Shown: one piece after another, positions 9,090-17,457 of the stretch
How the letters are laid out: each line of letters starts with the position of its first letter
Numbering within the stretch: the stretch's first letter is position 1
Assembly (NCBI GenBank): GCA_016712525.1
Contig: JADJQX010000008.1
Location: forward strand, 806,001-870,000
Direction: 5' to 3'
DNA: 64,000 bases
From: Myxococcales bacterium
GTDB taxonomy: Bacteria > Myxococcota_A > Polyangia > Polyangiales > Polyangiaceae
The notes under the pieces: generated by a model
What the model saw: only the letters and a program-made list of their open reading frames with translations
Told to the model about the DNA's origin: nothing
Database searches by the model: none
Translations under genes and position numbers: made by a program

Positions 9090-11312
9090 ATGCATCCCGG
9101 AACGAAGCGGCTCGTCGTGGCCTTCATCGCCCTCGGCGCGTCGCTCCCGCTCGTCGGGTGCGGCACGCCGCCGCCCCGGCCCCCGAAGACCCAGGGTGAG
9201 CTCGCGCTCGCCGCGCAGCCGGTGAGCGACGCGAAGTTCCCAGAGGCGGTGCGCGACCTCCTCATGGCCGAGCCGGGGAGCGCGGAGCGCAAGGCGCGCC
9301 TCGCGGGTGTCTTGGCGCGTCAGATGTCTCGCGCAGCGTCGCGCTTCGACGAGCGCATGCCCGACGAAGGGACCACGGCCGTCCGTGGGGCACTCTCGCT
9401 CGTACGGACCGGCGAGCTCGTCGACGGCGCGTTCGGCTCGGACGGTGGAAAGGCGCTCCGGGGCGCGGCGGCCGAGTACGCGAAGCGCGGCGACGACGGG
9501 CGCGCGCGCGCCATCTACGAGCTCTTGGTGCGTGTGTTGCCGGAGAACGACCGCGCCGACGCTCGCGACCACCTCGAGTCCATCAAGGCGTGGACCCGCG
9601 ACACGGCGAAGGGCGGTGCCATGCAGGCCGCAGGCTCCCTCGAGACGGCCGCGATGGCCCGCCGCATGCTCGAGCCGAGCGTCGACGCGCGTGAAGAGGC
9701 CGCGGCGCGAACGTCGGCGTGGATCGCGCAGGCGTTCGAGGTCCGGCGGATCTTCCGAGAGCGACGCGTGCAGCCCGATCGAGACGAAGCCGTCGAGGCC
9801 CTGCGCGCGCTCGGCACGGGCGCGACCGTGCTCGCGGCCGTGCACCTCCGCGACGCCGACGCGAAGTCCGCGCTCGCCGCGATCGAGAAGGCCGACGCCC
9901 GAGACATCGCGCGCCCCGACGTGCTCCAAGCCCTCGAGCGCGTCACCGACAAGGCCGACGCCGAGGCCTGGGTGGCGCTCACCCGCGCGCTCCGAGCTCC
10001 CTCCCGAGATGGGGAGGACGCGCCCCAAGACCTCGAGCTGCTCCGCACCATCACCTTCACGATCGCCACCGAGGCCTACCGGCTCGACCAAGAGGTGCCG
10101 GAGACGGCCGGGATCGTGGCCGAAGCCCTCGTCGAGCTCGGCATGCCCGACGCCGCCCCCACGGTGCTGGTCGCTGCGGTGCGCGCCCACCCCGAGCCTC
10201 AAATCGTGAGCGGCGCGATGCAGCTTACGTTGCTCGCGCTCCTGCGCGCCGCCAAGCTCGACGACCTCGCGGCCGCCCGGCGCGCGTTCGTGGCCGCGGG
10301 CCCCCTCTTCGCCGTCGCCGACGATCCGAAGCTCGGGAGGCGAACCCGCCCGAGCGCCGCGACGGTCCGCGCGGCCATGGGAGAGCTCGAGCTCCGCGCA
10401 GGGTATCTCACGCAAGGCGAGGCGCTGCTCGCTTCCGCGGCGAAACAGGAGCGTTCGGGCGCCGTCCTGCTCGCGCTCGCCCGCATCGCCGCCCACGAAC
10501 AGCGCATCGCCGACGCCAAAGAGAAGGTGCGCGAGGCGCTCGTCCTCGAAGACGCTCGGCGCGATCCGGCGCTTCGCGGAGAGGCCATGCTCTTCCAGGG
10601 AGACCTCCTGCGCGACGAGGGAGACAAGGAAGGGGCGCGCCAGGTGTACAGGCGGTGCCTCGAGGAGCTCGCTCGCGCTCGCGCCGCCTCCGAGGGCGAC
10701 CTCCGCGCGCGCACCGAGCGGCTCGTCGCGCGCGTCTCGGACCGATTCGACGACGACGCAGGGGCCGAACGTGCCCTCGAGCGCGCCCTCGAGGCCTCGG
10801 GGCGCGACAAGGCGCAGATCGCAGCGACCCTGGGGCAACAGGTCGCTCGCGCGCTCCTCCGTGGCGACACGAAGGCCGCCCAAGGCGCGCTCGCGCGGGC
10901 CGTGGCGGCGCAGGTCTCGCGCGAGGATCTCGTGTATTATGCATCTTGGACCCGCGCCCTCGAGCGCGGTTCGCGCGGCAAGCCACCCGCGGACGGCCTC
11001 GCCGAGAAGGTGCTCGCCCAAGCAGCCGACGATCCTCGCTGGATCGGGAAGGTGGCCTCGTTCGGGCTCGGCAAAATGCCGGCCGACGCGCTGCTCTCGG
11101 CGGCGCGGACACCGGCCCAGCGCACCGAGGCGCTCTTCTACTCCGGCCTCGCGAGGCGCGTCGACGGCGACACGAAGGGCGCCGAGGCGGACCTCCGTCG
11201 AGCGCTCAAAGAGGGGGGGCTCGACCTCATGGAGGTGTCGCTCGCGCGTGACCTTCTCGCGGGCAATCGCGGCGCGATCGGCGGGCCCGTCCCCGCCGTG
11301 GGGCTCCCCTGA
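9090..11312 (+). CDS. Large helical-repeat (TPR-like) lipoprotein
   Basis: A 740-residue protein with a lipoprotein signal (lipobox LVGC, Cys24) followed by a proline-rich stretch. The mature chain is almost wholly alpha-helical, with repeated Ala/Leu/Arg-rich helix pairs (for example GRARAIYELLVRVLPEN and AEADLRRALKEGGLDL) that look like degenerate TPR or SEL1-type repeats. Such proteins scaffold protein complexes at the envelope. Only one base separates its stop from the ATG of the DUF58 gene, so the two are co-expressed. That pairing hints at a membrane-associated assembly, but the function is not known. Confidence 0.78.
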   Translation: MHPGTKRLVVAFIALGASLPLVGCGTPPPRPPKTQGELALAAQPVSDAKFPEAVRDLLMAEPGSAERKARLAGVLARQMSRAASRFDERMPDEGTTAVRGALSLVRTGELVDGAFGSDGGKALRGAAAEYAKRGDDGRARAIYELLVRVLPENDRADARDHLESIKAWTRDTAKGGAMQAAGSLETAAMARRMLEPSVDAREEAAARTSAWIAQAFEVRRIFRERRVQPDRDEAVEALRALGTGATVLAAVHLRDADAKSALAAIEKADARDIARPDVLQALERVTDKADAEAWVALTRALRAPSRDGEDAPQDLELLRTITFTIATEAYRLDQEVPETAGIVAEALVELGMPDAAPTVLVAAVRAHPEPQIVSGAMQLTLLALLRAAKLDDLAAARRAFVAAGPLFAVADDPKLGRRTRPSAATVRAAMGELELRAGYLTQGEALLASAAKQERSGAVLLALARIAAHEQRIADAKEKVREALVLEDARRDPALRGEAMLFQGDLLRDEGDKEGARQVYRRCLEELARARAASEGDLRARTERLVARVSDRFDDDAGAERALERALEASGRDKAQIAATLGQQVARALLRGDTKAAQGALARAVAAQVSREDLVYYASWTRALERGSRGKPPADGLAEKVLAQAADDPRWIGKVASFGLGKMPADALLSAARTPAQRTEALFYSGLARRVDGDTKGAEADLRRALKEGGLDLMEVSLARDLLAGNRGAIGGPVPAVGLP

Positions 11313-11313
11313 G

Positions 11314-12207
11314 ATGACGCAGAAGCTCCGCACGGCCATCGACTGGGGGACGCTCGCACCGCTGCGCATGCGGGCGCGGCTCGTCGCCGAGGGCGTGTAC
11401 GCAGGATCTCACAGGAGCGCGAGGCGAGGCGCTGGCGTCGAGTTCGGCGGACATCGACCGTACGTTCCGGGAGACGATCTCCGGTGGCTCGACCGGCGCT
11501 CCCTCTTGCGCCACGAGCACCTGCTCGTGCGCGAGTTCGAGACCGAGACCGACCGCGCCCTACGCCTGTGCATCGACGCGACGGCGAGCATGTCCTACCG
11601 CGGTGCGCGTTCGCCAGGCTCGAAGCTCGCGTTCGCGGCGCTCGTGGCCGCGGCGCTCGGGCGGGTGGCGATCACGGGAGGCGACCCGGTCGGGTGCTCG
11701 TTCATCGGTGGCACCCAACGCCCGCTCCCCGTCTCGTCGGGGCGAGAGTCGTTCGAGCGGCTCGTCGGCACGCTCGAAGCGCTCGAAGCCACAGGAGATA
11801 CCTCCCGAGAGTCCGAGCTCCTCGACGCCGGGGTGGGCGCCATCGCCCGGGCCGCGAGGCGCGGGTCGGCCGTGGTCGTGCTGAGCGATCTGCTCGACCT
11901 CGGCGACGGCGCGAAGGACGCGATCTCGTCCATCGCGATGAAGGGTCGTGTCCTCGTGGTGCTCGAGGTGCTCGACCCCGACGAGCTCGATTTCCCCTTC
12001 GAAGACTCGACGAGGCTCGCGTCGCTCGAGGGTGACTACCAGGTGGACACGGACGGGGACGCCCGAGAGCGATACCTCGAGGCCTTGGGCGCCGCGCGCG
12101 ACGGATGGGAGCGCGCCCTCCTCGCGCGAGGAGCGCGGCTCGTGCGATCGAAGACCACCGACGATCCCGTGGTGGTCGTGCGGGCCGTGCTCGACGCCCT
12201 CAGGTGA
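11314..12207 (+). CDS. DUF58 domain protein (vWA-like)
   Basis: A 297-residue protein starting one base after the preceding stop (TGAGATG). The DUF58 hallmark YVPGDDLRWLDRRSLLRHE is at about 49-67, followed by VREFETETD. A vWA-like fold begins with CIDATASMS, whose D-x-T-x-S resembles a MIDAS metal site. A later strand reads VVVLSDLLDLGDG. DUF58 proteins usually accompany a MoxR AAA+ ATPase and other vWA proteins; no moxR is in this window. The last eight bases overlap the end of the convergent hydrolase gene. Confidence 0.9.
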   Translation: MTQKLRTAIDWGTLAPLRMRARLVAEGVYAGSHRSARRGAGVEFGGHRPYVPGDDLRWLDRRSLLRHEHLLVREFETETDRALRLCIDATASMSYRGARSPGSKLAFAALVAAALGRVAITGGDPVGCSFIGGTQRPLPVSSGRESFERLVGTLEALEATGDTSRESELLDAGVGAIARAARRGSAVVVLSDLLDLGDGAKDAISSIAMKGRVLVVLEVLDPDELDFPFEDSTRLASLEGDYQVDTDGDARERYLEALGAARDGWERALLARGARLVRSKTTDDPVVVVRAVLDALR

Positions 12208-13108
12208 CCCGGCCGCGCGGCGGAGCTCGTAGAGCGTCGCGGGCGTGGCTCCACAGAGCGTCGGCGAGGGTGTCCCACAGCGGGCGAGGCAGGTCGTGTC
12301 CCATGTCCGACAGCTCGAGGAGCCGCGCGCCGGGGACGAGCCTCGCCGTGGCTCTCCCCGCCTCGACGGGCACGAGCGGGTCTTGGGTCCCGTGGATGAC
12401 CAGGGTCGGCACACGGAGCTCGGCGAGGGCGCGACGCCGCGAGCCCGACGCCGCGATCGCCGCGAGCTGCCGCGCGAACCCGGCGGGGTTCGGACCGCGA
12501 TCGTACGACGTACGCCCGATGTGCCGGAGGAGCTCGTCGTCGCGCGGGTGGGTCTTCCCACCGATGGCGGCCTGCATGGCGACCATGCGCTCGGCGTACT
12601 CCTCGCGTGTCCGTGGCGGCGCTCCGAGGAGCGCTCCGAGCGCCTTCGGGCGAGCCATGACCGCGTAGCGCCGATCCCCCGTCGTCGAGGCGATGGACGC
12701 GAGGGAGCGCGCGCGTGCGCCGTGCTCGATGGCGAAGGTCTGCGCGATCATGCCCCCCATCGACATGCCGGCCACGTGCGCGCTCTCGAGGCCGAGACCA
12801 TCGAGCACGGCCGTGAGGTCGTGAGCCATATGGGATAAATTGTAAGGCGCATCGACAGGCAGCCCGAGGAGGGCCCTGGCCATGACGAGCCGCGGATCCG
12901 GCACGGGGAGATGCGACAGGTGCGAGGACTCCCCCACGTCGCGGTTGTCCATCCTCACGACACGGAAGCCTCGCGCGGTGAGGCGCGCGCAGAGCTCGTC
13001 GGGCCAGTAGACCTTCTGGGCGCCGATCCCCATGACGAGCAGGAGAGGCTCACCACCGCCCCCGAAGTCCTCCACGTGAAGCTCGACCCCATCGCCGCGT
13101 ACGCGCAT
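12200..13108 (-). CDS. Alpha/beta-hydrolase fold enzyme
   Basis: A 302-residue cytoplasmic enzyme of the alpha/beta hydrolase superfamily. The nucleophile elbow GMSMGG gives Ser116. GTQDPLVP supplies the acid Asp243, and MGHDLP supplies His271. The oxyanion region LLLVMGIGAQ and the strand MDNRDVGESSH are typical of the group that includes arylesterases, 3-oxoadipate enol-lactonase-like enzymes and aclacinomycin methylesterase. No cap-domain feature allows the substrate to be named. The gene converges on the DUF58 gene with an 8-base overlap and is divergent from the GIDE gene. Confidence 0.88.
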   Translation of the reverse strand: MRVRGDGVELHVEDFGGGGEPLLLVMGIGAQKVYWPDELCARLTARGFRVVRMDNRDVGESSHLSHLPVPDPRLVMARALLGLPVDAPYNLSHMAHDLTAVLDGLGLESAHVAGMSMGGMIAQTFAIEHGARARSLASIASTTGDRRYAVMARPKALGALLGAPPRTREEYAERMVAMQAAIGGKTHPRDDELLRHIGRTSYDRGPNPAGFARQLAAIAASGSRRRALAELRVPTLVIHGTQDPLVPVEAGRATARLVPGARLLELSDMGHDLPRPLWDTLADALWSHARDALRAPPRGRVT

Positions 13109-13253
13109 GCTCGACAGGGTACCGCAGGCCCCCGCGGCCGCCGCGCCGCCACACCGAGGGGCGCGTCGATTTTGCGCCCATCAGGGAAGGACGGCGCTGT
13201 GCCCCCGTACGAGAGGGCGGTGAGGGAGAGCGGTTCTCCCTCGGAAGGGTCCC

Positions 13254-14612
13254 ATGCACTCGTTCGGCATTCTCGTTCTCCTGTTCACCGTCGTCCCCGC
13301 GCTCGTCGCCGTCCTCCAGTACAGGAAGATGAAGAAGATCCTCGCGGCGCCCTTCCGAAAGACGCAAGAGGTCGCGACGAACCCGCAGTCGGCCGACGCG
13401 AAGGGGCTCGTGAGCTGCGAAGGTGCGATCATCGCGCCGCAGCAGCCGCTCTACGCGCCGGTGTCGGGCCGCCCTTGCCTCGCGTACAAAGTCGAGCTCC
13501 GCCAGAACTGGCACAGGTACGTGAAGACCGAGAACGGCATGAAGCGCGAGACCGGCTCGTCGAACATCACGACGCAGAAGGTGGGCTCGGTCTTCTACGT
13601 GAACGACGGCTCCGGCCCCGTCGCGGTCGACTCGACCAAGGGCATCGACACCGACTACGAGCAGTCGGCCAAGCAGGTCCAGGGCGTAGCCTGGGGCGAC
13701 GTGCAGTTCGGCAACTTCCGCTGGAGCGTGAGCTCGCCCGGCGGTGACAAGTCGGCCGACAGCGTCGAGTGCATCGAGTCCGTCGTGCGCCCCGACGGGT
13801 CGGTGTTCGTGATGGGCAAGCTCGTGGGCGGCGGCATCACCCAAGAGGCGGGCCTCTTCGGGAACCTGCTCATGTCGCGCAAAGGCCGCACCGCGCTGGT
13901 CGGCTCGACCAAGCGCAACGCCACGATCGGCGCCGTGCTCGCGGGGCTCTGCCTCGTCTCGGGGGCTCCCATGGCCATCTTCGGCGAGGATCCCCCGCCC
14001 TCGGCCCACAAGGACGCTTGCGAGATCGTCGACGAGTCGGCGCCCTCCGAGCCCTGCACGGGCAAGATCACGGACGACCTCGGCAAGACGCTCACGTTCA
14101 CCGTCACGAAGCCCGGCACGTTCGAGTTTCACGCGAAGGCCCCGTCGACCGTCAAGATCCCGCTCGACCCCGTCGTCACGGTGAAGGACTCGAGCGGCAA
14201 GGAGCTTCTCTCGCACGAGGGCGACGACGCCGCCGAGGTCGACCTCACGGCCGGCACGTACACCCTGAACCTCCGCGACAACCACAAGGGCGCTCCGGCC
14301 GAGTTTCAGGGCGGCTTCAGCTTCGAGCTCACTGTGAAGCGTACCGCCAGCGCCGCCGAGATCACCTCCGCCGCTCCGGCCACCAGCGCTGCGGAGAAGC
14401 CCGCCACGAAGGCCGCAGCCAAGCTCCCGCAGGCCAAACCGGCCGCCGCTCCTTCGGCCGTCCCCTCCGCCAAGCCCGCCGCCGCTCCTTCGGCCGCTCC
14501 CTCCGCCAAGCCCGCCGCCGCTCCCTCGGCCGCTCCCTCCGCCAAGCCGGCTGCCGCCCCTTCCGCGAAGCCCGCTGCCGCTCCCTCGGCCGCTCCTGCC
14601 GCGAAGAAGTGA
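13254..14612 (+). CDS. GIDE-domain membrane protein with PPC-like domain and Ala/Pro/Ser tail
   Basis: A 452-residue protein. An N-terminal TM segment (about 4-21) is followed by a GIDE-like domain with GLVSCEGAIIAP and PLYAPVSGRPCLAYKVEL, the typical core seen in MUL1-type proteins. A second hydrophobic segment lies at about 224-243. Next comes a beta domain (about 258-362) resembling a pre-peptidase C-terminal domain: GKITDDLGKTLTFTV, a central VTVKDSSGKEL and GTYTLNL. The tail from about 375 is a low-complexity array of APSAAPSAKPA units, encoded by imperfect tandem DNA repeats (about 14446-14600). No RING domain is present, so it is not a ubiquitin ligase. Function is unknown; an envelope stress or scaffold role is a guess. 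Confidence 0.8.
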   Translation: MHSFGILVLLFTVVPALVAVLQYRKMKKILAAPFRKTQEVATNPQSADAKGLVSCEGAIIAPQQPLYAPVSGRPCLAYKVELRQNWHRYVKTENGMKRETGSSNITTQKVGSVFYVNDGSGPVAVDSTKGIDTDYEQSAKQVQGVAWGDVQFGNFRWSVSSPGGDKSADSVECIESVVRPDGSVFVMGKLVGGGITQEAGLFGNLLMSRKGRTALVGSTKRNATIGAVLAGLCLVSGAPMAIFGEDPPPSAHKDACEIVDESAPSEPCTGKITDDLGKTLTFTVTKPGTFEFHAKAPSTVKIPLDPVVTVKDSSGKELLSHEGDDAAEVDLTAGTYTLNLRDNHKGAPAEFQGGFSFELTVKRTASAAEITSAAPATSAAEKPATKAAAKLPQAKPAAAPSAVPSAKPAAAPSAAPSAKPAAAPSAAPSAKPAAAPSAKPAAAPSAAPAAKK

Positions 14613-14619
14613 CCCGACC

Positions 14620-14658
14620 GGCATCGCCGGCGATGCCTCGAAGCATCGCCGGCGATGT
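14620..14658. repeat. Palindromic repeat, copy 1
   Basis: Two copies of the perfect 16-base palindrome GCATCGCCGGCGATGC (the second ends in T instead of C) are separated by CTCGAA. The whole can fold as one long hairpin with a 6-base loop. It begins eight bases after the stop of the GIDE gene. A pyrimidine-rich TTCTTTC follows, so it may act as a transcription terminator. The same unit recurs 101 bases downstream. Confidence 0.85.
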
Positions 14659-14720
14659 TCTTTCGAAGGCCTACGAAGAGCCCCCGCACCGCATTTCTCC
14701 CTGCCCTACCGTCCTCTCCC

Positions 14721-14764
14721 GGCATCGCCGGCGATGCCTCGAAGCATCGCCGGCGATGCTTTTT
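14721..14764 (+). terminator. Palindromic repeat, copy 2, terminator-like
   Basis: GCATCGCCGGCGATGC occurs at 14722-14737 and again at 14744-14759, with CTCGAA between them and TTTTT immediately after (14760-14764). The predicted 16-bp stem with a 6-base loop plus a T-run on the plus strand is the shape of an intrinsic terminator. It is a near-exact second copy of the element at 14620-14658, so it also qualifies as a dispersed palindromic repeat. Confidence 0.7.
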
Positions 14765-14798
14765 GAAGCTCCCACCCCTCCCCACACGAGGCGAGGCC

Positions 14799-15593
14799 TC
14801 AGGGCGAGCAGGTCGTGACGGGGCTCGTGTTCTTCTTGTCGTCGTCGAGCAGGCAATCGATCGACGACGCCGAGCACGAGTCGGTGGCTACCATGTCGCT
14901 CGGGCACGTCTCGAGCCCGACGCGGCACTCGCAGCTCGTGCGGGTCGCGTCACGACAGCACAACCGAAGGGAGCCCCCGCACGAGCTCTTTGCGTCGCTG
15001 TCGGTGGTCCCGAAGTACCCACACCGGCACGTCCCGGAGGACTCGAGGCAATAGACGAGGCGGCATGCGCAACGCGCGCCCGTGGTACCGGGGTACCCGC
15101 TCTCGGCGCAGCATCGCATCCCCGTGCTTCCCGACGAGGTCCGACACGAAGATGGCGCCGTGGTCGTGCCTCCGTCGTCCGTGGCCTCGCAGAAACACTG
15201 GTCGAGCGAGCTCTCGCACGTGACACGGGGCGGCTTCGCGGCGTCGACCTCCCCTCGGATGCCGTCCTCGCAGAGCGAGCGGCAGCGGGCCTGGGCGCAG
15301 GTGCGAAGGACCTCCTCCGAGGCCGACGTCCCGCGCGCGGCGCATTTCGAGTCGTCGGAGTCGCAGAGCGCGAGCGACGCGATGGTACGCTCGCAGGTCT
15401 CCCCTTCGGCGCAGCACGCGTCGAGCGCGTCCTGACACGACGCGGCGAGGCAGATCCCGCACGGCGTCCTGCTCTCGTCGCTCGTGAGCCGGCACGTCGC
15501 GCCGACGTCGTCGTTCGGACCGGGCACGAAGAACACGCACGCGGTGAGCCCCACGAGCGAAAGGGAGACGAGCGCGACGACCTTCCCTACCAT
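14799..15593 (-). CDS. Very Cys-rich lipoprotein
   Basis: A 264-residue protein with a lipobox at Cys19 (VGLTAC). About thirty cysteines are spread along the mature part, in patterns such as CGICLAASC, CDSDDSKC and CRLVYC. The Cys spacing suggests several small disulfide-knotted modules exposed outside the cytoplasm. It resembles the Cys-rich secreted and lipoprotein families common in myxobacteria, but no named domain can be assigned. The next gene on the same strand is another lipoprotein 37 bases upstream, so they may be co-transcribed. Confidence 0.75.
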   Translation of the reverse strand: MVGKVVALVSLSLVGLTACVFFVPGPNDDVGATCRLTSDESRTPCGICLAASCQDALDACCAEGETCERTIASLALCDSDDSKCAARGTSASEEVLRTCAQARCRSLCEDGIRGEVDAAKPPRVTCESSLDQCFCEATDDGGTTTAPSSCRTSSGSTGMRCCAESGYPGTTGARCACRLVYCLESSGTCRCGYFGTTDSDAKSSCGGSLRLCCRDATRTSCECRVGLETCPSDMVATDSCSASSIDCLLDDDKKNTSPVTTCSP

Positions 15594-15630
15594 GATCCTC
15601 CGTGCCTTCGCGCCATAGGGCGCTGCGACC

Positions 15631-16422
15631 TCAGAACGAGAAGCCTACTCCGTTCGCCGACGGCCCGAGCCTCGGACGCGAGGTCACGGTCGTCGTCGAG
15701 CGAGGCTCCGGGAGCGTTCGCCCTTCTCCCTCCGTGAGCCACTCGGTGGTCGAGCCCGGTCGAACCTCGGTCCGCGAGAGGATGCCCAACGTGACCCCGA
15801 GCGCGAGCACACCGGCGCCGATGCCGAGCACGGCCCCACCGGCGCTCACGATCGACGCGCTCGTGTCCGTGGACCGCGACGTGGTGTCGACCCCGGAGAG
15901 GAGCAAGCCGGTCAGCAGGATCGAGCCCCCGGTAAGCACCCCGAGCCCCCCGATCGACATGGTCATGGTGCCCGCGGTACGGAGCGCGCCGTGCTCGATG
16001 CGTTCTCCCATCGCGTGCCTCACGACCTTCGGCCGGCTCCCGACGTCGATCTCGACGCTGCTGCCACGATTCGGGTCCGTCGGCGAGACGAAGACGAGCC
16101 TATGGGGACCGCGTGCGAGATCGACCACACACGGCGTAGACGCGCAGAGCGGTCGTGAAGCGACCATGCTCACCGCGTACCCTTGCCCCGAGAACGTCGC
16201 GCCGGAGACGTCCAGCACGCGCGCCTTCTCGCCGTTCGCGTCGAGCAGAACCCGACCGCCTCCCTGGGGAACAGGCTCGGTCGGCACGTCGGTCACTTCG
16301 GGCATCACCTTGGTCGGCGCGACCGGCGGCGGCAAGGCGAGGTCTCCGCAGCCCGCGAGCTGCGGGGCGACCGAGGCTATGGCCACGAGGGCCACGAGGC
16401 GCTTTTTTCCGGACGAGGTCAT
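15631..16422 (-). CDS. Lipoprotein with PEGA-like region and two TM segments
   Basis: A 263-residue protein from the ATG at 16422; a GTG six bases upstream is also possible. The lipobox is Cys25 (PQLAGC). The mature N-half has short beta strands, with CASTPCVVDLARGPHRLVFV resembling the Pro-Cys-then-Gly pattern of PEGA-type surface modules. Two hydrophobic Gly/Leu-rich stretches (about 150-172 and 185-210) could span a membrane. The C-terminus is polar and unstructured. No function can be assigned. It probably shares a transcript with the downstream Cys-rich lipoprotein gene. Confidence 0.7.
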   Translation of the reverse strand: MTSSGKKRLVALVAIASVAPQLAGCGDLALPPPVAPTKVMPEVTDVPTEPVPQGGGRVLLDANGEKARVLDVSGATFSGQGYAVSMVASRPLCASTPCVVDLARGPHRLVFVSPTDPNRGSSVEIDVGSRPKVVRHAMGERIEHGALRTAGTMTMSIGGLGVLTGGSILLTGLLLSGVDTTSRSTDTSASIVSAGGAVLGIGAGVLALGVTLGILSRTEVRPGSTTEWLTEGEGRTLPEPRSTTTVTSRPRLGPSANGVGFSF

Positions 16423-16654
16423 GGTCACGCGGGGAAGAGCCGCTCTCTAGCCGATGTCGCGCCGAAATCTCGTCGGCGTCGTCACTTCCTCGTGAGCCCA
16501 CGAAAGCCGAGGACCCGAGCCGGCATCGTTGCAGGGTCCACGCCCCGACCCCGCGGGTCCCCCATGGTGAGTTACGTTGCAGTGCGGCATCGTCACCTGA
16601 GGCCAATTCGGCTTGGACAGAGCATCGAACCCGGCCTAGGTTGTGCGCCGCAAC

Positions 16655-17287
16655 ATGGAAGCCGCCCCCCAAGCCCCCGCCGCCCCGAACCCCTTCGCCG
16701 AATCGAGCCCCCTCGGCCTCTTGGGCCTCTCGGTCGGGTGCGCGGCGCTCTTGCCCATCGCGTTCGGTCAGGCGCTCACTCCGGACGCGTTCCGCACCTG
16801 CGCCATGTTCTGCCTGCTCTTCGGAGGAGGCTGCCAGCTCATCGCCGGCCTGATGGCGCTCGCCAACAAGAACCTGCTCGGAGGGACGCTCTTCACGACC
16901 TTCGCCTTCAACTGGGGCATGAACTACTGGTCGCTCATGGGCATCGCGGACGGCAAGCTCCCGAACGGGCACATCGTCTTCGCGGTCGACTGCTGCTTCC
17001 TCGTGATCTTCACGGTGCTGATGTTCGCGTTCGGGTACTTCTCGAAGCTCCTCTTCGCGTTCCTCGCGGACATCGTGCTCCTCTTCACGTTCCGCATCCT
17101 GGCCGACCTGCTCCACACGAAGGCCTTCGCCATGCCCATCGCGGCGTGCACGGTGGGGCTCGCGGCCATCGCGCTCTGGCTCGCGCTCGCGATCCTGCTG
17201 AACTCGGCCGCCGGTCGCGTGGTGCTCCCCATCCCGGGGCCGCTCTTCAAGGCCGGCCCCGGCGCGCCCCCGCCCGCTCACGGCTAA
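16655..17287 (+). CDS. AceTr / GPR1-FUN34-YaaH family transporter
   Basis: A 210-residue integral membrane protein with six hydrophobic segments, the right size for the acetate uptake (SatP/YaaH, GPR1/FUN34) family. The family N-terminal pattern is recognisable as NPFAESSPLGLLGLSVG. It is followed by GGGCQLIAGLMALANKNLLGGT and FAFNWGMNYWS, matching the usual GG-Q-AG and aromatic motifs. The family moves acetate, succinate or ammonium across the inner membrane. The ATG at 16655 is chosen; a GTG at 16643 would add four residues. The stop codon falls inside a hairpin. Confidence 0.85.
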   Translation: MEAAPQAPAAPNPFAESSPLGLLGLSVGCAALLPIAFGQALTPDAFRTCAMFCLLFGGGCQLIAGLMALANKNLLGGTLFTTFAFNWGMNYWSLMGIADGKLPNGHIVFAVDCCFLVIFTVLMFAFGYFSKLLFAFLADIVLLFTFRILADLLHTKAFAMPIAACTVGLAAIALWLALAILLNSAAGRVVLPIPGPLFKAGPGAPPPAHG

Positions 17288-17415
17288 GTCATCGGTCATG
17301 GTCTTCGATCAAGACCGATGATTTAGCCTGTCTTGTCATCGGAGGACGCTGTCCTCCGCCCCACGGGCAAAGCCCGCTGGGGCCCCACCTCCTGGTTTTG
17401 GGTCCCGGCCCAAAA
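17284..17415. repeat. Block of four consecutive stem-loops
   Basis: Successive inverted repeats fill this stretch. CTAAGTCATCGGTC (17284-17297) pairs with GACCGATGATTTAG (17313-17326). GGAGGAC pairs with GTCCTCC (17341-17357). CGGGC/GCCCG lies around AAA (17364-17376), flanked by CCCC/GGGG. TTTTGGG pairs with CCCAAAA (17396-17415). The first stem overlaps the transporter stop codon. The block could be a compound terminator, a repeat element or a structured RNA. It ends about 40 bases before the IS630 left end. Confidence 0.65.
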
Positions 17416-17457
17416 CAGTCCATGTTCGTCTGTTCGGGAATCGTGACCGTCGACCTA

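Noticed and set aside
8406..11369. Very long minus-strand open frame across the TPR-like lipoprotein gene
   Set aside because: It is a shadow of the high-GC coding strand: Arg/Ala/Gly-rich with no domain, and it overlaps genes with clear signals and motifs.
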